Numbered from the stretch's first letter, positions 22,096 through 34,034 are shown. The stretch: DNA of 64,000 nucleotides from Euptelea pleiosperma (GCA_035048495.1 CM068545.1:15769702-15833701), one strand, 5' to 3'. The notes: generated by a model not told the origin, from the sequence alone. Made by a program: numbers and translations.

Positions 22096-25000
22096 ATGGC
22101 TGCTGCTACCAGCAGCTTCGCAGCTCCAGCGATTCTAAGAAGAGCAGTACGAGCACTAACAGTTCCTCGGCCCGCTAGCCTTAACAACCACCTCTCTTAC
22201 CATCGAATCCTTCACATTCCTTTTGTTCCTCTCAATACTTCTCCGAATTCTTCTTCAGGTATCCATACCATTTGTATCCCTTCTGAAGTAGCGGTAGATT
22301 CGTGCAATATCAAGCAAAGAAAATCATACTTAGATGTTAAATTTGTATATATTTGGAGTAATTTCAAATACCCATTTAGTTAAAAGTTCCTAAACAGTTT
22401 AATTTTTTATGAATAGAAGTGTCTGAGATAAGGAAAATATCAGTAAAATCAAAACATGGAAATATTATGAAATTGATTCAGGCGTTTGTTCAACTCTGCA
22501 GTTCTATGTGTGATGGCTTTCTTGGAATTTTAGTTGATTAGAATTTATTGGCAAAAGTGTGTTTATTTTTTAATATCTATTTATTTTTTATTTACTTTGT
22601 GATGAAAGGCACTTTTTTTTTATCTGAAATTCATAATGTGGACTTGAGAATTTACAATTAACTTTATCATGTACAATATTGTCTGCATTGCCGGTGTGCG
22701 AGGTACGACAGCAGTAGAGCACATGGATTGAATTCTCAAATGGGTGATGGAAATATGCAAAACCCATTGCCTGATTCTTAGTTGCACGAGATGGGAGCGT
22801 GAGTGGGAGTGATGAAGCGGGTGTTATAAGGAAGTCCTTAGGGTTTGGAATGCTAAAGAATTAAATCATTTTAAAGATATATACATATACATCTTATTTG
22901 TCACGAGGCCAAATAATCTGATAAATTAATGTTAATATATTCTATTTTAAGTTTATAATGTTATTTTTGTGGTTGAATACATTATCTTACAACTTCTAAA
23001 GTTCTTCACAACATAGGAGAATTTGTTTCCGAAATTTTGTATCAAATGCTTTTTGTTTAGCGAATCAAGAGTCCGTCTCAATTAACTTCAGGTTTCTGTC
23101 CACTTACAACTGCGAGTCCGAAGAGCTCCTAAGTTAGAAGCATGGAAGCCTGGTTCTAGAGCTGGAGCGTCACCCTACATAGGAGTTTCCTGCAGCTAAG
23201 GCGTGATTTATTGTCATTATCGATCACTTCATTGACCACCACACTACTCTATTAATATCTCTTTTTGGGTTCTAGGATCAATAGGCTAACATGTAATTAT
23301 ACTTGTTTCACTCATTCTCTACAGATCATTGAGAACTGAAAAACTATTAACATGATAGCTGAAGAGTAGTATTATGTATGTTCAATGATATTCTATGTGA
23401 CCAGTTGCAGGGATATGTCATGTGGTGCATGCTTTGAAGGGAGATGCTGCTGATGTTTTACTTAAAGGAGTGGGAGACAAAAATTCCATCGAGGCTGTGA
23501 AGCATATTCTTGAAATGGTATTTGCATAGGCCTTTGGTAAATGCTCCATGCTAGATTACCTTTTGAAGAACATATGATTTTTCACTAGACAAGACCTTTT
23601 AATATCTGATGAAGGCTTCTCTTTTACATTGGCAATATGGGAAAAAGTTTTAAAGATCGGGGTCGCTCTTTCATTAATTTTTGTGCACATGAATTTTGAC
23701 CATTCTCTAATGGATCTAATATCATTGTTTGGAGCAATACAACCATAGTCGTCTAAAATGTAGTTATGTAGCTACATAGGGTTGGAGAGGTGAGAAAACT
23801 TCTCATTGATGTGTTATTTTCTGTTGGGCTGATACTCAATCTGTTCCGCACTTCCGCTAGGCAAGACGGGCATCATCAAGAAGAGAAGTTCTCCACACAG
23901 ATTTTCTTACCCCACCGATATTGAAGGAATCAATGCTTGTATTGGAAAAATTAGCTGACGTCAAAGCAGTAGCTGAGGGAGGATATCCGCAGGTTAAACC
24001 AACAAATGCTGGTTCATTTTGTTTAAGCTCTCAATCTCTCATCCACACCTTTACACTAATCTATCATTCGGATTCCCTAGGCTGAACGTTGCCGGCTTTC
24101 AGTTGGACATTCTGAAGCAATGACAACTGTTCCAGATATAGTTGCGGCATTGAGGTCTATCTTACTACATTTCCACCTATATTTAACTCATCTGTTGGCT
24201 TCCGTAGCATTCTATATATCAATTATTCTAATGCTTACGGCTAAATGGTTACTCCTTCCAGTATCACAGGAAACTTTGGGTTTCAACCTTGTTCTCATGG
24301 TGACTTCCTTGGTGCAATTCTTGGTATAGGGATTGCAAGGGAAAAGCTTGGGGACATAATCTTACAGGTTTCATCTCCATTTTTCTTTTTTCTTTTTATA
24401 CATTGGTCTCATCTCCAATTTACCCAGATAAATGCACATTTTGGATGTTCATATTAACTGTTTGAGGAAGTCCTTGTCTGAAAACCGCATAGTTTGAAAA
24501 TTAACTTTTTTGTGATAACAACAAGGTTCAGCAGGTTTTCAGAAAAGATTTTCAGTGGGCCCTGCTGAACTTGGCCACTTTTATGGTCAGGTTCACACTG
24601 TATGCATCACATCTATGATATTACTAAGTTATTCTTGTTTTGAGATTATGATCTGATTGTGCTGACAAACAAGAAAATCCGTACCCTGAGTGTTATAGGT
24701 CTTTATTACCATTATAACAGAATAGCAGGACACATAGCACACATGCAAGGGGGCGGGCCAAATCTGATCCACTCATTCTGTTGGAAGTTAAGATAAGTTG
24801 GTGACCAGTCCAAGGAAATGCATATTGGTTCTATGGTTGCAATCATCCGATCAGGTCAATTTTGACCTGTGAAGTCTCTTAGTTGGTTTCCGTTGTCTTC
24901 CCCTTGCATGTGCGCCACATATGCTGATATTCCATTTATAGACGGTGTAAAGGTCCATCATACTCAGGCCATAGATTTTTCCTTGATAAAGTCTGTTCAA

Positions 25001-28000
25001 TTTCTATTTTGATCTTCTGTTACCTGCTATCCAGGGTGAAAAGGGGGCTCAAATTCTTATTGTTCCAGACCTTGTCGACTTTCTTGTATCGTCATTGATA
25101 AGGTAGCGATTCCTTCCAATTTATAGCTTCTTTGACTTTTATACCGATGGAAGTAGTTCAAAGATGTATTTAGGAGGTAAGATATTGGTAGTATTCTATT
25201 TTTTGTGTGGAAATGTATGGGCAGAAACGAGCAGACTCAATAAGATAAATATGAATGACTGCAAGTTCCTTGCACCTGTCATCAGGACACAATCATATTG
25301 GGTAAAGCCAGCTTCTCTTTGGATCTACAGCAGAAGAATGCTTCTAGAAGTGATGTCTTCTGTGTGTTTATTCACATGCTAACCACAATGAATTGAGATT
25401 TCAAAATTACTGCCCAAGTTCAGAAGTGTTTAGTGGGTGTATCTTGATTATTAGACCAAGTAAAACAAGCTCCACATAGCGGAAGGTCCATCAGACTATT
25501 TCTGTTAACAAAATAAGTAAAATCTCTCATTCTCTTAGTGACTCTGCTTTTGCCCTTCTTCTCATATGAGAATTTAATGACATTAAAATCCCCACCTGAT
25601 GCACCACGGAAGATCCAGAGGCCATGTACATTATCTAATTCATCCTAAAGTCAGTTCTGAGTTTCTTATGTGTGGGTCCATACTTGTCAAGACTTAGCGA
25701 AAACTATCCTCAGAAGTCTTACATAAAAGGGAGACAGAGAAGGCACCTAATAACGAATCTTCAATATCCACCACTGATTTGTTTTGTTTATATCTGCTAG
25801 AGGTATTTGTGTCTCTCGAAAGCCCTATGGTTCCCTGTATGTGTTTCAAATAATGGATGAAAGAACATGGGTTTTACTTTCTTCCATACATTCGGAAGCC
25901 CTCCGAAGCCGATCCATTAACATCCCCTTAGGTTTAAACTTGAAAGTATTACAACGTACTTCACTTTGTGGGCCAGAAAATGAAAATCAATATGGAAGAG
26001 TTATCTTGAACATTACTTTGATGGACCAAATTACCTCAACCTACTCCAATTATTAAATTCTTTGAGCGTGTTTTTTGTTGCTTACAAAGAAGAAACATAC
26101 TTATATGCTATCACTTGTCTTTGTTATTTTCTTCTACAAAGTATAAATTACACATTTGAGGAAAGTTGAAAAATATGTAACTTCCAATGGAATGAGAACC
26201 TGTTTCATGCTGCTTACTGTCTCTGTTAACTATGTAACAATGGCACAGACACGTGTGTCAGTGTCCGCCACCAATACGAGGGGTCTAACATGGCATATTT
26301 AAGAAGCCCAAAATGCAGAAACGTCCGTACATATGTATTATAATATAATATTTTAGTAATATTTAAACTAATTTTTTTTAATAAAAATAAGAAGTATATG
26401 AAGAGTAGAAGAAAACATTTCTAACCGCCATGGAGCTATCCAATAACATGGAAAATATCAACCCTCTTTTAGAAATCATTTATATAATAAAAAATCATAA
26501 AATAATGGGTGACACTGCCATATGTGTGTTTGTGTTGCGACGTATCCGACATAAAAAAAACCCTGCCATGTCCTTGTTAGTCCTTAAGTCACAAATATTC
26601 TCTATTTGTAATATATTTTCCTCTTGCAGGTTGGTAATGTCCCAGTCTCTTGCACAAAGATACCCTTGCTTGCTATAGAGTACGAACCACCAAGGTCAGA
26701 AGTCGTTATCATGGTATCTCCCTTTATAGTATTTTTGTTGTTCCAGTTTTCCATTTCTTGATAAGATTCATCTAGAATCAGCTGAAGACTGGAGATGGTT
26801 GCTTACTCTTTGTAGGACTAAATCATTTAAAGCCATTGAAGCATCGTTACGGGTTGATGCCCTAGCCAGTGCAGGATTTAAGATTTCACGTTCAAAATTA
26901 GTTGATTTGATCAGGTATGACCTTACCTAGTTATATGGGCATATATTGCATGACTCGGCGGTTGAAGTTCTTTCTTAAATTTATCCTAAAGGTTGGACTT
27001 CAGTTGAATTTTCTTTTCCTGCAGTTTGTGTGTGTGCAGCTGATTTTGTAGTTACTCAAACTATGCTTATGTAGAGTTGTAGATAGTGATCTTCTATTGC
27101 ACCAAAAATATTTACACATCTACTAAAACAGCATCAATGTGGTAGTTGATGTAGGGCAGAAGCATAGAAAGTAAACGAAAATAAAGAAGAGAGATAGAGA
27201 AGAGGGGGATATGATGCAGAGTTCCACCACTTTTATGGAGATCCAAGGGTTGGAGTCGCACCAGCCTTTTCAGGAGGACACCAGCCAAGCAACACTTCAT
27301 ACTATCAGCAGCAACGTAACATTGGCCAAGAAGAAAAACGAACACTTTAGGAGTACGATAGAGGGGGTAGCCTTTGGGAACTCCTAAATGCACTCAAACT
27401 TGCTAAAACATAGTTTAAAAACTAAATTGGGAAACTCTAAAACCTAGATCCATATAACTTTCTAATTCTAATTAAAACTTTCCAACATAAAGTTTATTTG
27501 ATTTTCATACTCTGTGCAACCATTGATTGTGGAAACATAAAACATTGAGAGTCAAAGTTCAGAAACAGAAGTGGTTCTATTTGGAGTTGGTATGATGTTT
27601 GATTCCTTTTTGAAACCATTTTATACGTTATCTGTGAAATGGTAAATCAGCTTTATAGTCTGTTTGATAATGCAAGCATGTCAATTTTATCTCTCTGCCA
27701 ATTGAAACAGCCATTTCTCATATGGAGTTCTCTCTTTTCAGTGATGGGGATGTGCGTGTCAACTGGACCCTTGTGACGAAAAATGGAACCACACTCAAGA
27801 CTGGCGATATTGTTTCGGTCAGGGGAAAAGGAAGGCTGAAGGTGAGCTATAAAATTAGATCAAACATCAATCTCTTTCTCTCTACTTCAATACCAAATTG
27901 TATTTTAATTGGAGTTCATACTTAGATGCCCCTTTATAGTAGAAGTACAGCATTCATCATCATCTACGCGGCTACACCTTATCCAACCATCTGGGGTCAG

Positions 28001-28600
28001 CAACATGAATCCTATTTGGCCATTCAACCTATGAAGCTTTGTATCTTCTGTCATGGTTTCATGGCAGTAGCAAGCATAACATGCCCCCCCCCCCCTCTGT
28101 ATCTTCTGTCATGGTGTCATGGCAGTAGCAAGTATAACATGCCCCCCACCACCCCCCCCCCAGCCATATAAGCATATAGGACTCACTATATTCTAATGTA
28201 GGTGCTCTGAAGCAATATAGGCACATTGTCTCTGCGATGGATGCTTTTCTTTCCAAGAATATTTTTTCGATAAGGTAAAGCTTTATTGATGAGGAAGGGA
28301 ACATACAACCTGGAGGTCGAGGAAACCTCCAAAAACACAAAACAAAACAGGAAATCTAACTTCTCCTGCTCATAATAGACTCCCATCTAAAAACCATATC
28401 CTCAAAGGCAAGGCCTTTACAGTCCTTGAACAGCTTAGACCAACAGAATATGATTACAAAAAAATAATAATAAAATAAAAAAAGTCATATTTCGTTGGCG
28501 AAGCACTCCTCAAACTCGAACTTTCTTTTTGATGCAGATAGGAGAGATAAACACCACAAAGAAGGGAAAATTTGCAGTTGAGCTCACCCAATATTTATAA
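22096..28600 (+). CDS. Plastid S4-domain RNA-binding protein (PSII S4/YlmH type), apparent frameshift
   Basis: Ten exons: 22096-22258, 23411-23517, 23861-23992, 24081-24154, 24262-24367, 25035-25102, 26630-26694, 26816-26914, 27742-27841, 28538-28600, all GT-AG. Recognisable parts are a transit-peptide-like N-terminus (AAATSSFAAPAILRRAVRAL), the conserved block REVLHTDFLTPP, GGYPQAERCRLSVGHSE, ITGNFGFQPCSHGDFLGAIL, and a C-terminal S4 RNA-binding domain (RVDALASAGFKISRSKLVDL ... DVRVNWTLVTKNGTTLKTG ... GKGRLKIGEI). Known relatives are the cyanobacterial/plant photosystem II S4 proteins; an RNA-binding role in the plastid is inferred. The joined length is 977 nt: exon 6 ends one base short of the phase needed by exon 7, so the normal product would stop soon after. 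One base near 25098 seems lost, or the upstream donor at 25086 is used. The expected intact product is about 325 residues. Confidence 0.88.
27950..28045 (-). mobile_element. RTE-type LINE 3' end fragment
   Basis: In intron 9 of the S4 gene. The reverse strand reads VEWPNRIHVADPRWLDKV and ends in gtagatgatgatg, the same terminus as at 5.5, 7.1 and 62.6 kb. Confidence 0.65.
28040..28166. repeat. 60-bp tandem duplication with poly-C tracts
   Basis: tatcttctgtcatggt(t/g)tcatggcagtagcaag(c/t)ataacatgcccccc occurs twice, each unit ending in a C run (28082-28095 and 28141-28160). Confidence 0.85.
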
Positions 28601-29400
28601 GCTTCAATGGGGTCAATTTTCAGGAGTTTCTTTCATCAAGGTTAACCAGATGCTCCCAGGTAAAGTTTAATACATTACCCATTCTCTCTTTCTTCCAGAA
28701 GTGGAGATCTCGCTGGGGATCCAATCAGTTTAGAGGGTAAATTACAACATCTTGTTTAAGGAACTTGTATTATGTGATGGTTCTTATGACGAGGGCTCAT
28801 TTCAATCCTTCGAGTCCTCTTGTAATTTATCATAGCTTTGTCCATGAAAGATTGGTCGCAAGGGTTTTAGTTTTATTTTTTGAGTCCAAGACAAGCGTTA
28901 AAAATAAAAAATAAAAAAAGAAGTGGTTTTTAATATCATATAACAGAACATTAACAAACAGGAAGAAAAAAGAAATCGGAATCTCTTTGCGAACACCTTC
29001 CAAATGCCCATCTCATTTGAAAAACAATGAATATATATAGATCTGAACTTTTCAGACCAGTAACTATGTTGTGTTGATCTCAGTTTGACATAAAGAAATT
29101 AAGGGCATATAAATCTCACAAGTTTAATCAGAGGAAATGTCATTATTGTTATTTTACATATTACAAACATCTGGAATTTTATTCATGAGGTTTTTTGAAA
29201 AATTTAAATTACTGGGTTGTTTCGGATTATTGAATATTTTGTGTCTTCTTCGCGATGTTTTGAAAACACCATATGTTAAAACGTTTTTTTTTTTTTTCAA
29301 AAGATGAGGTTTTTTTTCTCAAAAAGTTGGGTTTTAGACGGAGATTTGCTAACTATGGTAAAGACCAATCTAATTGAAGTTTAAATCTGGATCTGACATT
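28601..29400. other. Downstream region of the S4 gene, no gene seen
   Basis: Contains the probable 3' UTR and AT-rich spacer, with poly-T and poly-A runs near 28900 and 29285-29320. Nothing coding can be supported. Confidence 0.4.
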
Positions 29401-29408
29401 ATTGAAAC

Positions 29409-29818
29409 CAAGGTTTAAAGGAGGCCGTTTTAACGGTTAAACAGACTGGGGGCATTACCGTTTAAACCGTTTAAACGGCGTTAAAACGGATTGAAACGGT
29501 CAGGGGCAAAAATGGAAAAAAATGGGAAAAAATGGAATTAAACGGATTTAACGATTTTAACGGAAAAAGTGGCGCTGAAATTCAAAATTTGAAAATTAAA
29601 AAAAAAGGAATTTAATGGATTTTAACAGAAATTAAACGGATTTAACGGCCGTTTTTTTTCACAAAAATTTCTAAAATTAAACGGCTGTTTAAACGATTTT
29701 AACGGCCGTTAAAACAAAAAAAGGAGGTTTTTTTCAAAACTGATAAAACGTGTTTAAATGGTTTTAACGGAAACGGGCTTGGGGTGTTACAGTTTAAACA
29801 GCCGTTTTTAAAACCATG
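29409..29818. mobile_element. hAT-like element tiled with AAACGG (family C, best copy)
   Basis: 410 bp, bracketed by a perfect 8-bp direct repeat attgaaac (29401-29408 and 29819-29826). Ends are caaggtttaaa ... tttaaaaccatg, imperfect terminal inverted repeats of the CANGG type seen in hAT elements. By my reading the body holds about 12 AAACGG hexamers (7 on +, 5 on -), plus many AACGG/CCGTT variants. No open frame. Confidence 0.85.
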
Positions 29819-30344
29819 ATTGAAACAACCTAAGACCAATATCCAAACCCAACCCTGGATTGGGTCAGATTAACTTGGTCCATATCCATTTAAAATTTGG
29901 ATCTTACCTTAAGGATCCAAACCCTCAAAGATAGGTTTCTATAGGGGCAGACCTTGGGTCCACCCCGCCCCGCCCCGCCTCGATCATGCCCTTGGTTAGA
30001 CTAATATATTCTGAGCCTTGCTGTAGATTCCATAGTAATCAGCATCTAATTAACTTGCTACATTGTCAAACCTCATGCTCATTCATCAAGCTCTGTATCC
30101 GCTTTATAATATAAAAAATGGCAAGTTTGACAACATTTTAAATCCAGTAGCAACCAAGTGATTATTAAAAATGTTGTAATTTTTTAATGTATTAATATTA
30201 ATTAATTAGGAATTATATTATAATTATGTTCTGACTTAGGCAATACAGGATCAAACAGTCCTTTAGATCACAACCATTCATATTTTACGACTCTTTTTCA
30301 TGGAATAACCTTGAGAATCAGATCTAGCGTTGAGAATACTTCGG

Positions 30345-30540
30345 AATTACGACGTGAAAGATAAACGGCGATAGGGGTTTGCTCCCTCAGATCGTGTGTT
30401 CGAAACTGCCTGGCCTCCTGTTTAACCCAGTTGTATGTAAGGGAAATTTCCGTAGGGTTGGTCTGTATTAGTCCCATCCAATGAGGTGTGGGGATACCTT
30501 TCGATATAACAAAAATAAAAATAAATAAAAAACAAATGCG
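30345..30540 (+). mobile_element. tRNA-like SINE, family 3
   Basis: Box-B-like gtgtgttcgaaactg at about 30395, a body with catccaatgaggtgtgggga, and an A-rich tail taacaaaaataaaaataaat. tRNA-derived SINE by layout. Not a tRNA gene: no cloverleaf was found. Confidence 0.55.
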
Positions 30541-30773
30541 TGCTGTTTACTTCATTCCTTGTTCGACAGGTGAGCGTAACGTTCAGGTTTATGTTTACAC
30601 AATTACTATTTTTTGTCCATTTAAAATTAAGCTACATTGCCCTGAAATTGAATTATCAGCATTCTGCACAACATCCATGATGCAGCGAATTTGATCCCGG
30701 CTTATAACAATCTTGCTTATATCAATAATAAACCAAGAAGTATTTGCTCATACCCATATCAGTTAGGGAAAAA

Positions 30774-30923
30774 CCGAGTAATTTTTTGAAGCGGCGACCA
30801 TGCGCCCAATGCTATGTGCCTGGTACACCAATGCATTAACCCATGGTTACTCTTTAAAGCGCCTCAAGGTGTACCAGACGCAATATCATTGGCGCATGAT
30901 CACCGCTTCAAAACTTTTCTCGG
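30774..30923. repeat. 150-bp hairpin MITE
   Basis: Near-perfect arms ccgagtaattttttgaagcgg ... ccgcttcaaaacttttctcgg, with gcgcccaatgctatg and ggtacacc mirrored inside. The loop is about 30 bp (aatgcattaacccatgg). Confidence 0.8.
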
Positions 30924-31186
30924 AAAAACTTTTCTCATTGCTGAAAAACTGCAGTACCATAAATATAAAAGCTCTAAGAAAAAAGACAAAGTATCATAAA
31001 ATCTATTTTATTGACCCGACATACTTGTTTACACAGTCCTTGTATACCAAAAAGAAGAACGAAAGCCTTCGATATAGAAATTGAAATTCCATCCTCCCTA
31101 GTACCGTATCGGCTAATCCCTAAACACCTACCCTTTATTATATCTCCCCTTCTTCTCTATCTCAAAACTCTTAACTACATTAAAAA

Positions 31187-31648
31187 TCAAGCATACCCAC
31201 AAGTTCCATACTCACATTTCAGACCCGACAAGCACTTAACGTTACACTTGCCACAATGATCCACATTATACGCGACATTGGTGCAAATCCCATTGCAGCA
31301 AAGCTGTCCAAACCCGCACTTAATACCGCAACTTCCGCAATTGTTCCGATCTCCAAGCACATTACGACAATGCGTCTTGCAACAGTTGAGAAGTCCGGTC
31401 CCATTGTTAACCGAAATCCCATTGCATATGTTGTTAGTGTTGATATTGCAATGTGCACCCTTCCTGATCTTTTGAGGTTGGTGTCGCCTTTCCAGTCGGG
31501 CATTGGAGCTGAGGAACTGAGTGTCCACCACGTACATTTCGCCGTCGTCAATATCCGTATCGAAAGCGGCAGAAGAGTGTAAGATTAGAAGTGAAGGGAT
31601 GATGACAGAGAGAATGGTAGCAAGCTTGAGAAGAGTGATAATGGCCAT
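31187..31648 (-). CDS. STIG1-like secreted cysteine-rich protein
   Basis: Single exon, 153 residues from the ATG at 31648. An in-frame ATG 13 codons upstream exists but would put charged residues ahead of the signal peptide, so the inner start is preferred. Residues 1-27 are a clear signal peptide (LLKLATILSVIIPSLLILHSS). The C-terminal half is the STIG1 domain with 16 cysteines in the family spacing: HCNINTNNIC, LLNCCKTHC, NNCGSCGIKC, LCCNGIC, HCGKCNVKC and the end KCEYGTCGYA. STIG1 is known as a stigma-secreted peptide that acts on pollen tubes; paralogues are expressed in other organs. The site of action here cannot be told from sequence. It converges on the S4 gene. A possible TATA box lies 95 bp upstream. 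Confidence 0.93.
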   Translation of the reverse strand: MAIITLLKLATILSVIIPSLLILHSSAAFDTDIDDGEMYVVDTQFLSSNARLERRHQPQKIRKGAHCNINTNNICNGISVNNGTGLLNCCKTHCRNVLGDRNNCGSCGIKCGFGQLCCNGICTNVAYNVDHCGKCNVKCLSGLKCEYGTCGYA

Positions 31649-31742
31649 TCTCTCTGTTGGGAGTCTTGGGACCGGAAGTTCATACAACAGTGAGAATTAA
31701 GAGACGTAGGGGGGTATTTGAACTGGTAGGCTTCTGATAAAA

Positions 31743-31750
31743 TAAATATA
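31743..31750 (-). promoter_or_regulatory. Possible TATA box of the STIG1-like gene
   Basis: TATATTTA on the minus strand, about 95 bp upstream of the ATG at 31648. The surrounding sequence is AT-rich, so this is tentative. Confidence 0.4.
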
Positions 31751-32019
31751 TTCCATGATCTACGGAAAGTTCTAATGTTTTCTTATTAATCACCCGCCAA
31801 GGTCTTACCTTAATTAAATTAATTAAGAATATTTAAATGGTTTTATAGGGTTGTAGATTCTGGCTTCTATGAATTTTAATTTTTTTTATGACATGGGCAT
31901 TAGTACGACCAAGTACTATAATATAGGTTCTATAATATGACATCAACAAACTCAAAAAAAATAAAAAATTTTGATGAAGAAAATCTATCAAAATTTTGGA
32001 AATTAAGGGGTATTAGTAG

Positions 32020-32520
32020 TTGGAATTTAATGGACCCCACCTTACCCCATCAATCAGGACCACTAAATGGGTGGTGGGTCATGCATCTCTCCATAATCGG
32101 ACCAACTGCTCACTTTCTAACCATCTGATGTAGCTAACTTCATCTGGGTCAGTCTTATTTTCGGTCTATGCGACGTCCAAGAGTCGATCAACTGATCGAA
32201 CGGTTCGGAGAAGTAGGGGTCCACTTAAGGTGATAAACATTATACCCATCAAAGAACACCATTTTTTTCCTTCTAATTCTTATTTTGTTGGAATTTAATG
32301 GACCCCACCTTACCCCATCAATCAGGACCACTAAATGGGTGGTGGGTCATCACTTGTATAGGTGCATCTCGCCATAATCAGACCAACTGCTCACTGCTAA
32401 CCATCAGATGTAGTTAACTTCATCTGGGTCAACGGTTCGGAGAAGTAGGGGTCACTTAGGATGATAAACAATATACCCATCAAATAACACCATTTTTTTT
32501 CTTCTAATTCTTCTTTTTTG
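32020..32520. repeat. Tandem duplication of about 250 bp
   Basis: Copy 1 is 32020-32287 and copy 2 is 32288-32520; both start ttggaatttaatggacccca and end in cttctaattctt. Copy 2 lacks about 46 bp (gtcttattttcggtctatgc...) present in copy 1 and has an extra cacttgtatagg near 32352. Confidence 0.9.
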
Positions 32521-32553
32521 GTATTTTGCTTATTTTGTATTATTATTAGTATT

Positions 32554-32637
32554 AAGGCCTGTTCGAATCACATTTTTTTGCGGAAAAAGCTCTTAAAATA
32601 TATTTTTTAATAAAAGTGGCAAACCAAACAGGCCCTT
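32554..32637. repeat. 84-bp miniature inverted-repeat element
   Basis: Ends aaggcctgttcgaatca ... tggcaaaccaaacaggccctt. Too short to code. Confidence 0.6.
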
Positions 32638-32999
32638 GCAAATAAATTAGTAGTAATAGAATTTGCTTGACCGTGAAGTTGCCGGTAGTCGTGACGATCT
32701 TCTTATACGGCGGGAAACGCGTAGTAGTGAGTGAGAATGCACGATTCCCAACATCAGATCATGGCCGGCGATGTAATGAATCTCCACGTGTGATGATCTC
32801 GTTTACTGATCCAAACGTTTAATAAACAAATCATGGCCGCACAAATCTTGATGGTTGTTTACCTTGCCATCACATGGTTGACCACCCCACGTGCCTCGAC
32901 CCTACCAATTCCCTCACCATCTCCAACCGAGATTACGCGTGTTGACTCTGCGATCATTAAGTTCTCCATTTTGGGTTACCGAATCATTCCACATTCCTC

Positions 33000-33430
33000 A
33001 ATTACCCTTCTCATCACACACAGTTACTGCCATATCCCCCTCAAACAAATTGAATATGTAGCCCTTCAAACTTAGATTTTCATGAATGTGGTTTGATCTC
33101 ACGAGTCTCTCCACTATGAGAACTTGGTGCAATATACACCCCAAACTCCCTGAATAACCCCGACCGATCAAATAAACCGTGCTACTCTGCATTGTAAAAA
33201 CAAATGATCAACTGATTCCCCACTTTGTAAGGAGAGCGGACACTGATCCAAAACATTTACACCTCTCTTCCATGGGAAATCCATTATTTGGAGTCTACCT
33301 CGAACTGCGCACCATGCTAGAAATTAGACTTTGAATGGTGTTCTACAACCCCATATTCTAGTCGCTGGAAACTCCTCTATCTCCCTGGCCACCATCAAAT
33401 GTACTATAAAATGAATGAACGGAAAATCTA
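33000..33430 (-). mobile_element. L1-type LINE fragment (RT-associated zinc-binding domain)
   Basis: The reverse strand translates in pieces as FLAWCAVRGRLQIMDFPWKR, VNVLDQCPLSLQSGESVDHL and LFLQCRVAR, then SGSLGCILHQV. This is the zf-RVT pattern with CPL...ESVDHL.LQC. It has stops and a frameshift, and is 5'-truncated. Confidence 0.7.
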
Positions 33431-33439
33431 CCTTTGCTA

Positions 33440-34030
33440 TCAAGAGTCCACCATCTAGAGTCGTTCCTTGAACATCCTAACCGTATGATCAATCCAAGAA
33501 GTGCACATCTATTGAATTTGGTTCTGACAGTCTACAAATGCTGATTAAGATCATCTGATCTATGTGAATTGGGGTGATATGGTTAATCCAAGAGGTGCCC
33601 ACCCATTGAACCGTCTTGATCGATAACAGGACCAGTCACAACCGTTAAAAACAAATCAGTTCCATGTGATGTACCCACACCTTATGGTATCAAAATACAC
33701 TAGATCATCCCCCATTGTTTAGAGGGGTAAGGGGACACTTGGGTCATTTTAAGAAGCTGACATGTGTCTGCACTTATGAGTTTACCCTCTCAAACTCTTG
33801 ATTCTATGTAAATTAAGAGGACCATAATGAGTCTCTTTATTGTCGTTCACAAGTTTTTGTAGGAATCACAATTTAATATCGCTGAAGAGTCTTAAGACCA
33901 AAGCTAACAGCTTTTACAATCTCATCAAGCCATAAAAGCCAGTCGGCAACAGTCACGTGCAAGTGTTTAGAAAGGAAGGGGGTGTAAGTGATTTGAGAGA
34001 CACAGTCAAGACAAAGTAAAAAGAATTTTC
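33440..34030. other. No recognisable gene
   Basis: Contains a loose internal repeat (gatcaatccaagaagtgcac / gttaatccaagaggtgccc) but nothing coding. Origin unknown. Confidence 0.35.
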
Positions 34031-34034
34031 CATC

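Noticed and set aside
24520..24595. Possible extra exon in the S4 gene (gttcagcaggttttcag...)
   Set aside because: Exon 5 to exon 6 already joins in frame with the conserved LQ|GEKGAQ sequence; adding this segment would break it.
30395..30410. Box-B-like motif suggesting a tRNA gene
   Set aside because: No cloverleaf or acceptor pairing could be built; context and A-rich tail indicate a SINE. The same applies to 21330, 38400 and 39090.
31256..31582. 108-residue plus-strand frame
   Set aside because: Antisense shadow of the STIG1-like gene, whose own frame has a signal peptide and the full cysteine pattern.
32833..33075. 80-residue frame with a hydrophobic N-terminus that looks like a signal peptide
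   Set aside because: Its 3' half overlaps the minus-strand LINE fragment, it has no cysteines or known domain, and no exon continuation was found. It could be a fragment, but is not supportable.
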